A stretch of DNA of 64,000 nt from Anaerococcus sp. Marseille-Q7828. Its GTDB lineage: Bacteria; Bacillota; Clostridia; Tissierellales; Peptoniphilaceae. Made by a program: the position numbers and the translations under genes. The notes under the pieces are model-generated. The model saw nothing but the letters and a program-made list of their open reading frames with translations. It did not search any database and had not been told where the DNA came from. Shown piece by piece: positions 24,728 through 33,637 of this stretch. Position 1 is the stretch's first letter. Every line of letters starts with the position of its first letter. The stretch lies in the NCBI RefSeq assembly GCF_949769285.1, contig NZ_OX458331.1, forward strand, positions 186,001 to 250,000, given 5' to 3'.

Positions 24728-25687
24728 TTAGTTATTTGATGAGAACAAATTTGCTATAGAGTCTACAATTGATCTTAAAAAGTCTAGAATTGAGTCAAGC
24801 AGACCGCTTTCTTGGGCTTGGTTTACTGCATCGTCAATTGAATCCTTGTTATTTTCATAAAATTCGTTGGCATTTTTTGCTAGTTCATTGCCAAATTTGA
24901 TAAGATTTTCTTTTACTTCTTTACTATCAATAGCTGAAGAGCCTTGGTACTTATCAAAGTAGTTGATTAGTATATTTATATTGTTATCGCTTAAGATATT
25001 TTCAAGGTTGACATTTTTTAAGGCATCGTTAATATAATTTCCTATTTGTTCACTAGATGCATTTTGGCCAGTTTCTTCCTTATGTTCGGCTAATTTTTGT
25101 TTTACTTCTATTATTAGCTTATCCAGCTCTTTTGGATCAAAGTCAGTTTTGTCCTTGTTTTCTTCTGCAATTTCTGTTACAGTTTCAAGCTCTTCTTGAG
25201 CAACTTTTGCCCTTTGTGGGTCGATTTCTTGTCCCTTTTCTTCAAGTGCCTTGTAAACCCCTACTAGGGCAGATTCACCAGTAACTGGTGTTGGACTTGC
25301 TACAAATATATCTGCATCTGTAATACCTGCTGTAATGGCTGCATTTGTGTATTGGCCATTGGTAATTTGGGTAATATTTGCAGGTGTGCTTATATTTACC
25401 TTAATTCCTGAATTAGCTGGCAAATATTTTATATAGACAGAGGAAATCATATTTCCATCTGGAGCTTCATAGCCCAGATATTTTTCTAAATCTTTGCCAT
25501 TTACAGTTGAAAAATTAGTGTTTGCATCTCCAGCTTTTACTCCAAACACATCATTCATTTGTTCTTGCTTTTTATTATCTAGAGCAACTCCGTATATTAC
25601 ATCATTCTTATCTTTACCAGCTGCAAAGGCTAGGCTTGGTATCACTAGGGCAAAGGCACACAAAAGTGCCATTAATCTCTTTTTCAT
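24728..25687 (-). CDS. Secreted DUF1002 protein
   Basis: 319 residues with a signal peptide (1-22, LAFAAG). The DUF1002 core is recognisable: YGVALDNKKQEQMNDVFGV, then GYEAPDGNMISSVYIKYL and a Thr/Ala-rich middle TNAAITAGITDADIFVASP. The C-terminal 130 residues are helical and acidic, ending in IVDSIANLFSSNN. The family is secreted in Firmicutes and has no known function. It begins eight bases after the Mrp gene, so the two are co-transcribed. The IS3 element lies right behind its stop. Confidence 0.85.
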   Translation of the reverse strand: MKKRLMALLCAFALVIPSLAFAAGKDKNDVIYGVALDNKKQEQMNDVFGVKAGDANTNFSTVNGKDLEKYLGYEAPDGNMISSVYIKYLPANSGIKVNISTPANITQITNGQYTNAAITAGITDADIFVASPTPVTGESALVGVYKALEEKGQEIDPQRAKVAQEELETVTEIAEENKDKTDFDPKELDKLIIEVKQKLAEHKEETGQNASSEQIGNYINDALKNVNLENILSDNNINILINYFDKYQGSSAIDSKEVKENLIKFGNELAKNANEFYENNKDSIDDAVNQAQESGLLDSILDFLRSIVDSIANLFSSNN

Positions 25688-25695
25688 AACCCCTC

Positions 25696-26481
25696 CTATA
25701 AACTTGTGATTTTAGAAACTATTGGGTCAAGTTCGCTTGGATTCTTATCCTCGATTAGACCCTTATCTATTAGTTCTGCTATTTGTGGGTCTATTGGAAG
25801 TTTGGCTACAGTATCTATGCCATGATTTGCTGCAACTTGGTCAATATTGCTCTCGCCAAAAATCTTGTGGACACTGCCACAATCAGGACATTTGAAATAT
25901 GACATATTTTCAACTATTCCTATGACATCCTTGCCCATCATTTTTGCCATTTTTAGTGATTTTTCAACAACCATCTCAACTAGGCCTTGAGGTGTTGCAA
26001 CAGCTACTATTCCATCTATTGGCAATGATTGGAAAACTGTAAGTGGCACATCGCTTGTTCCTGGTGGCATGTCGATTAGTAGATAGTCTAACTTACCCCA
26101 ATCTACATCTGTGTAGAATTGTTTTATGACCCCAGTTACTATTGATGATCTCCACACAACTGGATCTGTCTTGTTTGGCAAGATCATATTTACAGATATG
26201 ACTTCAATTCCATCACGGCTGATGCCTGGATACATCAAACCTTCCTTGGTTCCCCTAACATTGTCATTGATGCCAAAGGCTTGAGGTATTGATGGTCCTG
26301 TCACGTCTGCATCAAAAACTCCAACTTTGTATCCTTCTTTGTTTAATTTATTAGCAAGCATACTAGTTACTGAGGATTTTCCTACCCCACCCTTACCAGA
26401 CATGATTGCTATAACATGACCAACTGATGATCCTTCGTTTAGATTTACTTTAAATTGGTCAAAATTTCTTTTTGTTTCCAT
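25696..26481 (-). CDS. Mrp/NBP35-family P-loop ATPase, iron-sulfur carrier
   Basis: About 261 residues from the ATG at 26481 (AAGGAG upstream); an in-frame upstream ATG at 26511 lacks a ribosome site. The deviant Walker A is GKGGVGKSS, with DMPPGTSD as the switch or Walker B region and a CPDC pair (about 205) that would hold a bridging 4Fe-4S cluster between monomers. Mrp/ApbC proteins carry clusters to apo-enzymes. The domain N-terminal to the P-loop is absent, as in the short Mrp forms of anaerobes. First gene of a pair with the DUF1002 gene. Confidence 0.92.
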   Translation of the reverse strand: METKRNFDQFKVNLNEGSSVGHVIAIMSGKGGVGKSSVTSMLANKLNKEGYKVGVFDADVTGPSIPQAFGINDNVRGTKEGLMYPGISRDGIEVISVNMILPNKTDPVVWRSSIVTGVIKQFYTDVDWGKLDYLLIDMPPGTSDVPLTVFQSLPIDGIVAVATPQGLVEMVVEKSLKMAKMMGKDVIGIVENMSYFKCPDCGSVHKIFGESNIDQVAANHGIDTVAKLPIDPQIAELIDKGLIEDKNPSELDPIVSKITSL

Positions 26482-26500
26482 TATTAACTCCTTTGTATTT

Positions 26501-26524
26501 AAAAAAAGCATCCTATGATGCTCT
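26501..26524 (-). terminator. Terminator of the PTS_EIIC_2 gene
   Basis: On the minus strand, AGCATC-ATAG-GATGCT is followed by TTTTTTT, 64 bases after the gene. Confidence 0.8.
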
Positions 26525-26587
26525 TTTTATGATTATATCTAATTTTTATTAAATTTCCATAAAGAAGACTTCAAATATTTTTAATCC

Positions 26588-27607
26588 CTAGAAATCAATC
26601 TTCATATCTCCATCTTTTATAAGGTCTTTTTTAGCCATTATTTTATAAATGATAAAAGACAAAAGGCCTGGCAATATAAAGTGTAGGAGAAGTACTTGCA
26701 AAAGCAAGATGCTTACTGGTCTAGCCCCTGCCATTGTATTAATTGTGGCAATTTGTCCTACAAGTCCACTAGTTCCCATGCCTGATCCAAGGGGAGAATT
26801 TTCCATTTTAAAAACCACTGTGGCAAGTGGGCCAAGGATTGCACCAGCAAGGGTCGGTGGCAACCATATCCAAGGATTTTTGATGGTATTTGGCACTTGA
26901 AACATAGAAGTTCCAAGTCCTTGGGCAAGGAGTCCTTCTAGGCCATTGTCCTTATAGGAAATTATTGCAAATCCAATCATTTGTGCTGAACAACCTACTG
27001 TTGCAGCTCCACCAGCAAGGCCTGATAAAGATAACATCATACAAATAGCAGCAGACGATATAGGCAAAGTTAGGGCAAGGCCTACAAGGACTGCAACCAC
27101 CACTCCCATCAAAAATGGCTGAAGCTCTGTTGCCTTCATTATGACATTGCCAAGGCTTGCCATAAATCCTGCTACCCCTGGCCCAATAAAGTCCCCTACT
27201 AGGATTCCTACTAGGATAGTGAGTGCCGGTGTAATTATGATGTCAAGTTTAGTTCTTTTTGATACCAATTTACCAAATTCTACTGCAAAGATTGTCGCTA
27301 CATAAACCCCAACTGGACCGCCAAGTTCATAGGCTCCATTTCCCACAATGGTAACTGCAAATAGGATTAGGCTAGGAGCCTTCAAAGCATAGGCTATAGA
27401 AACAGCTATAGCAGCTCCTGTGGACTTAGTAACAAGTGGCCATATACGCTCTGTAAGAAAGTCTATGCCAAAGCTAGTGCCTATAGAATTTAAAATAGTT
27501 CCAACTAATAGAGATGCAAAAAGACCAAAGGCCATGGCCCCAAGTGCATCGATAAAGTAGGCCTTGGCTGAAAGGTCGATGTTTTGTTCTTGTAAATATT
27601 TTTTCAT
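26588..27607 (-). CDS. PTS_EIIC_2-type membrane transporter next to a niacin regulator
   Basis: About 339 residues from the ATG at 27607 (AAAGGAA upstream). Nine to ten hydrophobic segments with Gly-rich turns match the PTS_EIIC_2 family, a EIIC-like membrane protein that lacks EIIA and EIIB domains and so cannot be an ordinary phosphotransferase system by itself. Typical pieces are GAMAFGLFASLLVGTILN, NGAYELGGPVGVYVA and GAGARPVSI-like motifs near the C-terminus. It follows niaR on the same strand with its own promoter and a palindrome over the -35 box. A role in niacin or precursor uptake is inferred from context only. Confidence 0.8.
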   Translation of the reverse strand: MKKYLQEQNIDLSAKAYFIDALGAMAFGLFASLLVGTILNSIGTSFGIDFLTERIWPLVTKSTGAAIAVSIAYALKAPSLILFAVTIVGNGAYELGGPVGVYVATIFAVEFGKLVSKRTKLDIIITPALTILVGILVGDFIGPGVAGFMASLGNVIMKATELQPFLMGVVVAVLVGLALTLPISSAAICMMLSLSGLAGGAATVGCSAQMIGFAIISYKDNGLEGLLAQGLGTSMFQVPNTIKNPWIWLPPTLAGAILGPLATVVFKMENSPLGSGMGTSGLVGQIATINTMAGARPVSILLLQVLLLHFILPGLLSFIIYKIMAKKDLIKDGDMKIDF

Positions 27608-27636
27608 GCTAATTCCTTTTCTAATGCTTTTCGTTA

Positions 27637-27669
27637 AGTATAGCACAAAAATATTTAATTGTATATACA
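27637..27669 (-). promoter_or_regulatory. Promoter of the PTS_EIIC_2 gene with palindromic operator candidate
   Basis: On the minus strand, TATACA (27665-27660), 17 bases and an extended -10 TGCTATACT. The perfect palindrome TGTATATACA (27669-27660) covers the -35 box and is placed as a repressor site. NiaR, encoded just upstream, is the obvious candidate ligand, but this is inference. Confidence 0.5.
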
Positions 27670-27677
27670 CTAAGAAA

Positions 27678-28175
27678 TTAATTTAGGTAACCTTTATCTG
27701 CCAAAGCTTTTTTTATTCTTTCAAAGTCCTCCTCACTTTTAACTTTTATGGTGTGGTAGTGGATATCTTCTGTCAAATTCTTCAAAGGAATAGAAGTAGT
27801 CATATTTTTGACAAAATTTGTAACGCCAGATCTAGAATGTATGTCCAGATCCTTTTTAATCACCCCGTAGACAGGATGGTTTATGAAGACATCAACTACG
27901 ATTCCGCCATTGTCAACTATTGTATTTAGCTCATCTCTTATATCCTTATCCTCATGGTGAGATTCTAGGATATAGGTCAATGAGCCTTCGTCATCTATTT
28001 TGTAACCCCTATTTGTAGATATGATATTTATCCCAAAAGCTTTTAAAACTCCAATATCTTTTACTATAATCTGTCTTGAAACACCAAATCTTTGGGCCAA
28101 AGCAGATCCACTTTGGGAATGTTCTTCTTCTTGTAAAATTTTTATTATCTGATTTTGCCTATCACTAATTTTCAT
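27678..28175 (-). CDS. niaR: Transcription repressor NiaR (niacin-responsive, HTH_11 plus 3H domain)
   Basis: 165 residues. An N-terminal winged helix (about 5-58, with GSALAQRFGVSRQIIVKDI) is followed by a 3H domain named for its conserved histidines: ESHHEDKD, FINHPVYGVIK and EDIHYHTIKV. NiaR (YrxA) proteins bind nicotinic acid with a metal and repress NAD synthesis or niacin uptake genes in Firmicutes. The gene is divergent from the lysine-type T-box unit and upstream of the PTS_EIIC_2 gene. The ribosome site is AGAGGT. Confidence 0.92.
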   Translation of the reverse strand: MKISDRQNQIIKILQEEEHSQSGSALAQRFGVSRQIIVKDIGVLKAFGINIISTNRGYKIDDEGSLTYILESHHEDKDIRDELNTIVDNGGIVVDVFINHPVYGVIKKDLDIHSRSGVTNFVKNMTTSIPLKNLTEDIHYHTIKVKSEEDFERIKKALADKGYLN

Positions 28176-28209
28176 TTATTACCTCTTTTCTCTAATATAC
28201 CTTTAAAGC

Positions 28210-28237
28210 TTGACATTTTTAAATTATAATGTATTAT
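28210..28237 (+). promoter_or_regulatory. Promoter of the lysine-type T-box and amino-acid ABC operon
   Basis: TTGACA (28210-28215), 16 bases, TATTAT (28232-28237). The leader begins about 28245. Confidence 0.65.
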
Positions 28238-28244
28238 AAGTAAA

Positions 28245-28500
28245 AACGAAGAAGAGATGAGTAGCTAGATTTAAATTTTATAGAGAGTCCCTGACGGTGG
28301 AAATGGGATAAAGGCTTGTTTAGTGAATAAAAACTCGGAGTACCTTTGGGGATGTCTTGATCTAAAGGCGGGATTGCCCGTTATAGCAATAGAGTATGTA
28401 TGTACTTGATGAGGTGTATATCGCGAGGTGTACATAAATTTGGGTGGTAACACGGCACAATCGTCCCATGGGATGATATGAGCGCGTGTATTTTTTTACA
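28245..28500 (+). ncRNA. T-box riboswitch, specifier AAA (lysine)
   Basis: Stem I contains AGTA opposite GAA (the E-loop), joined by GCTAGA/TTTAGT, and the AGAGAGTCC..GGTGG distal elements. After GAA and one base comes AAA (28329-28331), the lysine codon. The T-box GGGTGGTAACACGG is at 28442-28455; its TGGT would pair with a tRNA ending ACCA, and bacterial tRNA-Lys carries A73. tRNA-Asn (G73) fits less well, so AAC is rejected. The terminator stem competes with this motif. It controls the transporter downstream. Confidence 0.88.
28450..28497 (+). terminator. Regulated terminator of the lysine-type T-box
   Basis: ACACG/CGTGT outer arms and ATCGTCCC/GGGATGAT inner arms form a long hairpin, followed by ATTTTTTT. 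Its 5' side overlaps the T-box motif. Confidence 0.8.
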
Positions 28501-28533
28501 CTTTTTTAGCCCAGAAAGATTAGGAGAGAAAAT

Positions 28534-30126
28534 ATGAAAAAAGTAAGAAAGATTATCTTGACCTTGTTAATCATCATTCTAGCCTTTGCTAGTACAAGTT
28601 TTGCAAGCTCAAGTGAAAAAAAGGTCCTAAGAGTTGGTATGGAGGTCAACTACGCTCCTTATAACTTCTCAGAAGTAGACGATAGCAATGGAGGGGTTCC
28701 TGTAAAAAACTCCTCAGGAGAATATGCCAATGGTTATGATATAGCCATAGCAAAAGAAGTTGCCCAAAGCCTTGATATGGATTTGGAAGTTTATAAAATA
28801 GATTGGGATGGTCTAATCCCTGCCCTTACCAGCGGAAAAATAGACGTTATAATAGCTGGTATGAGCCCAACAGAAGAAAGAAGAGAACAAATAGATTTTA
28901 CCGACTCATATTATGATGCTGTAGTTGGAGTAATCTTAAAGGAAAATTCGAAATATAAAGATGCTAAGTCTATAAATGACTTTGCCGGCGCAAAACTTAC
29001 TGGCCAATTGGGAACCTATCACTATGACTTGTTAGATCAAATGCAAGATATAAAAAAGGAACAAGCCCTTGATTCATTTCCAACAATGATTGCCGCAACT
29101 AAGGCTGGCACCATCGATGGCTATGTTTCTGATAAGCCAGGAGCTGAAAGTGCCATGACTTCCAATAAAGACCTTATATTTGTTCAATTTGGCGAAGGAA
29201 ACGGCTTTACAGTCGACTCATCACTTACATCACTTTCTATAGGTGTCAAGAAAAATTCTGACCTTACTCCAATGCTTAACCAAGCTTTAGAAAATATTAC
29301 CAATGACCATAGAGAAGAATTGATGAAGGAAATTGTCCTACTAACTAGCGCAAATGAAAGCAGTGAAGAAAATCCAAGTTTCTTTGAAGAAATGCAACAA
29401 ATCTGGCAAAAGTACTCTTCTCTATTTCTTAGAGGTATAGTAAACACCCTATTTATTGCCATACTATCAACAATACTAGGTTTTTTGATAGGACTTTTAG
29501 TTGCAGTTATTAGAAAAATCGAGATAAATAAAAGCAAAAATAAATTTTCTTATATACTTCATAAGATAATAAACTTTATCTTATCAGCTTATGTAGAAAT
29601 ATTCCGTGGCACACCTATGATGGTCCAATCTGTAATAATATTTTATGGTCTCAAGCAATATTTTGACATTGACCTTTCAACAATGTTTGCAGCAATCCTC
29701 ATAGTTTCCATAAACACAGGAGCCTACATGTCAGAGGTAGTAAGAGGTGGTATAAATTCAATTGATAACGGCCAATTTGAAGCTTGTAAGGCCCTAGGAA
29801 TGACCCATTTTCAAACTATGACCAATGTTGTTTTGCCACAGGCGGTGAAAAACATCTTGCCATCCTTGGGCAATGAATTTGTAATCAATATCAAAGATAC
29901 ATCTGTACTAAATGTAATATCTGTAACAGAATTATTCTTTATGTCTAAGTCTGTAGCAGGATCAACCTACCAATACTTCCCAACATATTTGATTACAGCA
30001 ATAATCTACTTTGTACTAACCTTTGTTATTACAAGGATAATCAATCACTTGGAAAGAAAAATGAACGGAAGAGAATACATCCACGAAGCAACTACAGGAG
30101 TAAAAAATGCCAATATTAAAGGTTAA
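28534..30126 (+). CDS. Amino-acid ABC transporter, fused substrate-binding and permease protein
   Basis: 530 residues. A signal peptide (1-25) is followed by a periplasmic-type solute-binding domain of family 3 (about 33-265: [38 protein letters not shown]), then a His/Glu/Gln/Arg-type permease (about 295-515) with the EAA loop [19 protein letters not shown]. Fusions of this GlnP-like kind import polar or basic amino acids. The AAA-specifier T-box upstream argues that the substrate is lysine or another basic amino acid. It overlaps the ATPase gene by 20 bases. Confidence 0.92.
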   Translation: MKKVRKIILTLLIIILAFASTSFASSSEKKVLRVGMEVNYAPYNFSEVDDSNGGVPVKNSSGEYANGYDIAIAKEVAQSLDMDLEVYKIDWDGLIPALTSGKIDVIIAGMSPTEERREQIDFTDSYYDAVVGVILKENSKYKDAKSINDFAGAKLTGQLGTYHYDLLDQMQDIKKEQALDSFPTMIAATKAGTIDGYVSDKPGAESAMTSNKDLIFVQFGEGNGFTVDSSLTSLSIGVKKNSDLTPMLNQALENITNDHREELMKEIVLLTSANESSEENPSFFEEMQQIWQKYSSLFLRGIVNTLFIAILSTILGFLIGLLVAVIRKIEINKSKNKFSYILHKIINFILSAYVEIFRGTPMMVQSVIIFYGLKQYFDIDLSTMFAAILIVSINTGAYMSEVVRGGINSIDNGQFEACKALGMTHFQTMTNVVLPQAVKNILPSLGNEFVINIKDTSVLNVISVTELFFMSKSVAGSTYQYFPTYLITAIIYFVLTFVITRIINHLERKMNGREYIHEATTGVKNANIKG

Positions 30127-30841
30127 AAATTTGGAAAAAAAGTTTGGAGAAAACTTAGTTCTCAAAGATATAAATTTTGAAGTTAATAAAAACGAAGTCG
30201 TTTCAATCATAGGATCTTCCGGTTCTGGTAAGTCCACCTTGCTTAGATGCCTAAACTTACTAGAAAGGCCAACTAGCGGCGAGATTTACTATATGGATAA
30301 AAACATCCTAGCTGAACACTTTGATGAAAGACACTACAGGTCTGAAGTAGGTATGGTTTTTCAAAACTTTAATCTTTTTGAAAACAAAAATGTCTTGGAA
30401 AATTGTACCCTGGGCCAAGAAAAAGTTTTAAAAAGATCAAAAAAAGATGCCCAAGAATTGGCCATGAAATATTTGACAGATGTTGGCATGGATAGCTTTA
30501 AAAATTCTAAGGCAAGCCAACTATCCGGAGGTCAAAAGCAAAGAGTAGCCATAGCCCGTGCCCTTTGCATGAACCCAAAGGTCCTATTGTTTGATGAGCC
30601 AACCAGCGCCCTCGACCCAGAGATGGTAGGCGAAGTTCTTGAAGTTATGACCAAGCTTGCCAAAAGCGGGATAACAATGATTGTAGTAACCCACGAGATG
30701 GATTTTGCAAGAGATGTTTCTACTAGGGTATTATTTATGGATAAAGGTATAATCTTAGAAGATGGAAAACCAAATGACATTTTCACAAATCCGACCCACG
30801 ATAGAACTAAAGAATTCTTATCTAGGTTTTTAAATAATTAA
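30107..30841 (+). CDS. Amino-acid ABC transporter ATP-binding protein
   Basis: 244 residues of the GlnQ/HisP type. Walker [10 protein letters not shown] (about 38), Q-loop [11 protein letters not shown], signature LSGGQKQR, Walker [13 protein letters not shown] and switch His VVTHEMDF. The start is inside the 3' end of the permease gene, with CAGGAG upstream, so its translation is coupled. It powers the fused importer and is under the same T-box. Confidence 0.95.
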   Translation: MPILKVKNLEKKFGENLVLKDINFEVNKNEVVSIIGSSGSGKSTLLRCLNLLERPTSGEIYYMDKNILAEHFDERHYRSEVGMVFQNFNLFENKNVLENCTLGQEKVLKRSKKDAQELAMKYLTDVGMDSFKNSKASQLSGGQKQRVAIARALCMNPKVLLFDEPTSALDPEMVGEVLEVMTKLAKSGITMIVVTHEMDFARDVSTRVLFMDKGIILEDGKPNDIFTNPTHDRTKEFLSRFLNN

Positions 30842-30855
30842 TACGAGGAGAAACT

Positions 30856-31368
30856 ATGACAGACTTAGTAGAAATATATTCCACAAGCGAAGACTCATTT
30901 GCCGTTGGCTATATAATCTATAAGGAAAATAACAGACTATTTACCCATCTTGTAGATGACCAAGGTAAGCTTGATGGCTACCTATTGTTTGATACAAGGA
31001 TGATTGATGGAATCGAAACAAAGACAGACTACCTTAAAAAGATCGAAAAATATATGGACTTTTGGGGCAATATTTCTATAGGTGATAGCGATAATGAAAT
31101 TTATAAGTCCAAACCTGACTTCATAGATTTGATTAAATACGCCAAAGACAACCACAAAATAATCACTCTTTCAACAAGCTTCGATTACTTTGATTCTATA
31201 ACAGGCTTTGTAAAATCCTATGATGATCAAATAGTTCTTGTAGATGCACTTAATCAAACAAATGCCAAAATCTTTGACCAATTTGAAATTCCTATAAAAG
31301 ACCTTGTAACCTTAGAAATAGAATCCATAGACAATTTTCTCTTAGGATACGCACACAAAAAATCATGA
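30856..31368 (+). CDS. Hypothetical protein with two similar halves
   Basis: 170 residues, no signal peptide or membrane segment. Residues about 12-62 and 108-166 look like two copies of a small beta-rich fold: SFAVGYIIYKENNRLFTHLV..ID.. in the first, and SITGFVKSYDDQIVLVDA..IKDLVTLEI in the second. This resembles an Sm-like or short beta-barrel duplication, but no family is recognised. It lies between the ATPase and murJ genes and overlaps murJ by four bases, so it is co-expressed with both. Confidence 0.6.
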   Translation: MTDLVEIYSTSEDSFAVGYIIYKENNRLFTHLVDDQGKLDGYLLFDTRMIDGIETKTDYLKKIEKYMDFWGNISIGDSDNEIYKSKPDFIDLIKYAKDNHKIITLSTSFDYFDSITGFVKSYDDQIVLVDALNQTNAKIFDQFEIPIKDLVTLEIESIDNFLLGYAHKKS

Positions 31369-32870
31369 ATAACACTTTACTATTAATAATATTAAACTTT
31401 GTAGGAAAAATCTTCTCATTTGTTCGTGAGATGATTTTTTCTTTTACTTATGGGACTGGTGATATTACCGATGCTTTCAACACTTCTACCACAGCAGCGA
31501 CCTTGATATTTTCAGTAATTACCTACGCCCTATCCAAAACATACATACCTACTTACAATGAGGTTATTAAAAATGGCGATGAAAAATCCGGAGACCACTT
31601 TACCAATAGACTTCTAGATTTTATGCTTTTTCTAACTACCCTTATGATGATATTAGGTCTTGTATTTGCACCATTTATAGTAAAACTTTTTGCAGCAGGC
31701 TACAGTGGTGAAAAACTAAAAATCGCCTCTCTATTTATGAGAGCGGTAATCCTTACCATTTACCCAAATGTCTATGCAGCAATATTTTCTGCATATTTGC
31801 AGATTAAGGGAGACTTTCTCACTCCTGCCTTGCCTCTTGTCATCATGAATATATTGCTAGGACTTACCATAATGGTATCCAAGGGCAATGTTGTCATAAT
31901 GGCAGTGGGTATATTTTTGGCCTATTTCTTACAATATGCAATGTTTCCCCGTGCGACAAAAAAAGCTGGTTTTAAAAGAGAAAAGATTAGCTTTGGCCTT
32001 GATCCCAATGTCAAAAAACTAATCATTCTTTCTTTGCCAACAACCTTTACTATGGCAGCTGTCTACATATCAACCATTGTAGACCAATCATTTGCATCAA
32101 TAGTTGCTCCAAATGGAGGAGTTTCCATAGTAAACTATGCCCTAAAGATTTTAAGGATAGTAAGTTCAACCTTTATTATTCCCTTCCAAATCACAGCATA
32201 TCCAATCATAGGAAAACTTGTTGCCAATGGAGATATCAAGGGCATGAAGGATTTGACAGGACAAAGCTTGGTAAAGATTATGACCTTATTTATCCCATCA
32301 ATAATAGGCCTTATGGTTTTATCAGAACCTATAATTACCTTTGTCTACTACAGGGGTGAATTCACCTACCAGGATATGATAGCAACTAGCCAGGTCCTAT
32401 TTTACTATAGCCTCTACCTTATAGGTCCAGCCCTAGCCGACCTATTATACCTATCATTTTTTAGCCACCAAAACACCAGAGTACCAACAATAATTGCCTT
32501 TATTCAGTTGGGAATAAATATAATTTTGGACTTTGTCCTATCCAGAGCCTACGGCTTAGTCGGTCTTGCCCTTGCCACAACATTTAGCCAATTCGCAGCA
32601 GTATTAATGGCCCTTATAGCCTACTATAAGCATTTTGGTAAGCTAAATTATCCTTATATCTTAAAAAATATAGGAAAGATTATAATGGCAGGAGGAGTCA
32701 TGGGAGCATTTGCAAAATTCTTCTTTGCCATAAGACCATCCAACCTCTGGTTACTAGTAACCATTGCCCTTGCCGGACTAATATACGTGGGACTAGTATA
32801 TATGCTAAAAGTCGACGAATTCGACCAAATATTAGCAGCCTTTAAGAAGAAAAAGAAAAAGCTTGAGTAA
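31365..32870 (+). CDS. murJ: Lipid II flippase MurJ (MviN)
   Basis: 501 residues, 14 hydrophobic segments typical of the MOP superfamily. The N-terminal region has GKIFSFVREMIFSFTYGTG and TDAFN, matching the Arg- and Asp-containing central cavity residues of MurJ; YAIFSAYLQIKGDFLTPALP marks helix 5. It moves lipid II across the membrane for peptidoglycan synthesis. The start ATGA overlaps the preceding stop. A bidirectional terminator encloses its stop codon. Confidence 0.92.
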   Translation: MNNTLLLIILNFVGKIFSFVREMIFSFTYGTGDITDAFNTSTTAATLIFSVITYALSKTYIPTYNEVIKNGDEKSGDHFTNRLLDFMLFLTTLMMILGLVFAPFIVKLFAAGYSGEKLKIASLFMRAVILTIYPNVYAAIFSAYLQIKGDFLTPALPLVIMNILLGLTIMVSKGNVVIMAVGIFLAYFLQYAMFPRATKKAGFKREKISFGLDPNVKKLIILSLPTTFTMAAVYISTIVDQSFASIVAPNGGVSIVNYALKILRIVSSTFIIPFQITAYPIIGKLVANGDIKGMKDLTGQSLVKIMTLFIPSIIGLMVLSEPIITFVYYRGEFTYQDMIATSQVLFYYSLYLIGPALADLLYLSFFSHQNTRVPTIIAFIQLGINIILDFVLSRAYGLVGLALATTFSQFAAVLMALIAYYKHFGKLNYPYILKNIGKIIMAGGVMGAFAKFFFAIRPSNLWLLVTIALAGLIYVGLVYMLKVDEFDQILAAFKKKKKKLE

Positions 32871-32890
32871 TTCTCAAGCTTTGTTTTTTA
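32858..32890 (+). terminator. Terminator between murJ and the convergent DUF2089 operon
   Basis: AAAGCTTGAG and CTCAAGCTTT (10 bp) around the murJ stop, followed by GTTTTTTAT. An A run on the other side (AAGAAAAAGAAA) makes it likely to act in both directions. Confidence 0.9.
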
Positions 32891-33220
32891 TAAATCTTTG
32901 ATATTCATTTTATCAAGTTCTTTTTTCATATTCTTCTTTTCTCTGATACCCAAATAAATAAAAACTAATATTATAGTCGGAATATTAGCAACTAGAAAGG
33001 CAATAAATAGTGCCATATAATTTTCCACTTGACTGAATGAATCAAAAGCTGCAATTCCAGCAACATTCGCCAAGGCAAAGATTAGTGAAATAACTGGAAG
33101 GATTAAACCTAAATACTTATTTTCCTTTTTGCAAAGATAAACTTGTAAATAAATTATTGCTGCACATATAAACAATAATAAAATAAGCAATATTATTGTA
33201 TTGATCATAGATATTTTCAT
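32888..33220 (-). CDS. Small membrane protein downstream of a DUF2089 gene
   Basis: 110 residues with three predicted membrane segments (about 5-27, 38-58 and 68-92), followed by a charged tail KKNMKKELDKMN. It has a good ribosome site (GGAGAG) and starts one base after the DUF2089 stop. Pairing of a DUF2089 regulator with a small membrane protein is common in Firmicutes; its function is unknown. Confidence 0.65.
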   Translation of the reverse strand: MKISMINTIILLILLLFICAAIIYLQVYLCKKENKYLGLILPVISLIFALANVAGIAAFDSFSQVENYMALFIAFLVANIPTIILVFIYLGIREKKNMKKELDKMNIKDL

Positions 33221-33221
33221 C

Positions 33222-33512
33222 TTAACTCTCCTTTGTCTTTTTGTATTCGTTAATTAAAATTTTAGCAGTATCAAAATCGATTTTTTCATCCAAGGCTAGT
33301 CTTTTAATTGTGAGAATATAAGGATCTTTGCCCTTTTGTTCATTAATTTCTATCTTTTGAATAAGCCTATCAAGTCTAAGTCTTACAGTAGGATAGGTCA
33401 CATCGTAAATCCTTGCAACTTCTTTTAGTGATCCCGACGCCAAGATAAAAGTTTTTATAAAAGAAATATCCTCATCACTAAGCTCAGCCATCCACTCAGG
33501 AAGTATATCCAT
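33222..33512 (-). CDS. DUF2089 family helix-turn-helix protein
   Basis: 96 residues. The C-terminal region of the DUF2089 family is clear: LPEWMAELSDEDISFIKTFI, then a sigma-region-4-like helix-turn-helix GSLKEVARIYDVTYPTVRLRLDRLI (split across residues 27-51). The family's N-terminal zinc ribbon with CXXC pairs is missing, so this is the short form. It probably regulates transcription, perhaps of its own operon; the target is unknown. Confidence 0.85.
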   Translation of the reverse strand: MDILPEWMAELSDEDISFIKTFILASGSLKEVARIYDVTYPTVRLRLDRLIQKIEINEQKGKDPYILTIKRLALDEKIDFDTAKILINEYKKTKES

Positions 33513-33591
33513 AAGTTCCTCCTTTAATTATCTTCAATATACTCTTTAATATTATTAAAGTCAATAGTTTGTTTAAGTTTAATTTTATTCA

Positions 33592-33626
33592 AATAAAAAC
33601 TCAGCCACTTTTTTAGGTGACTGAGT
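33592..33626 (-). terminator. Terminator of the ABC-lipoprotein-peptidase operon
   Basis: On the minus strand, ACTCAGTCAC and GTGGCTGAGT form a 10-bp stem, followed by TTTTATTTG, just after the thioredoxin-like gene. Confidence 0.85.
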
Positions 33627-33637
33627 AAATCAAAAAA

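Noticed and set aside
28332-28334. AAC (Asn) as the specifier codon of the T-box at 28245
   Set aside because: The spacing in the two other T-boxes of this window points to AAA, and the TGGT bulge does not fit the G73 of tRNA-Asn.
28271-28453. 60-codon frame on the minus strand
   Set aside because: It lies wholly within the lysine-type T-box; the RNA structure explains the sequence.
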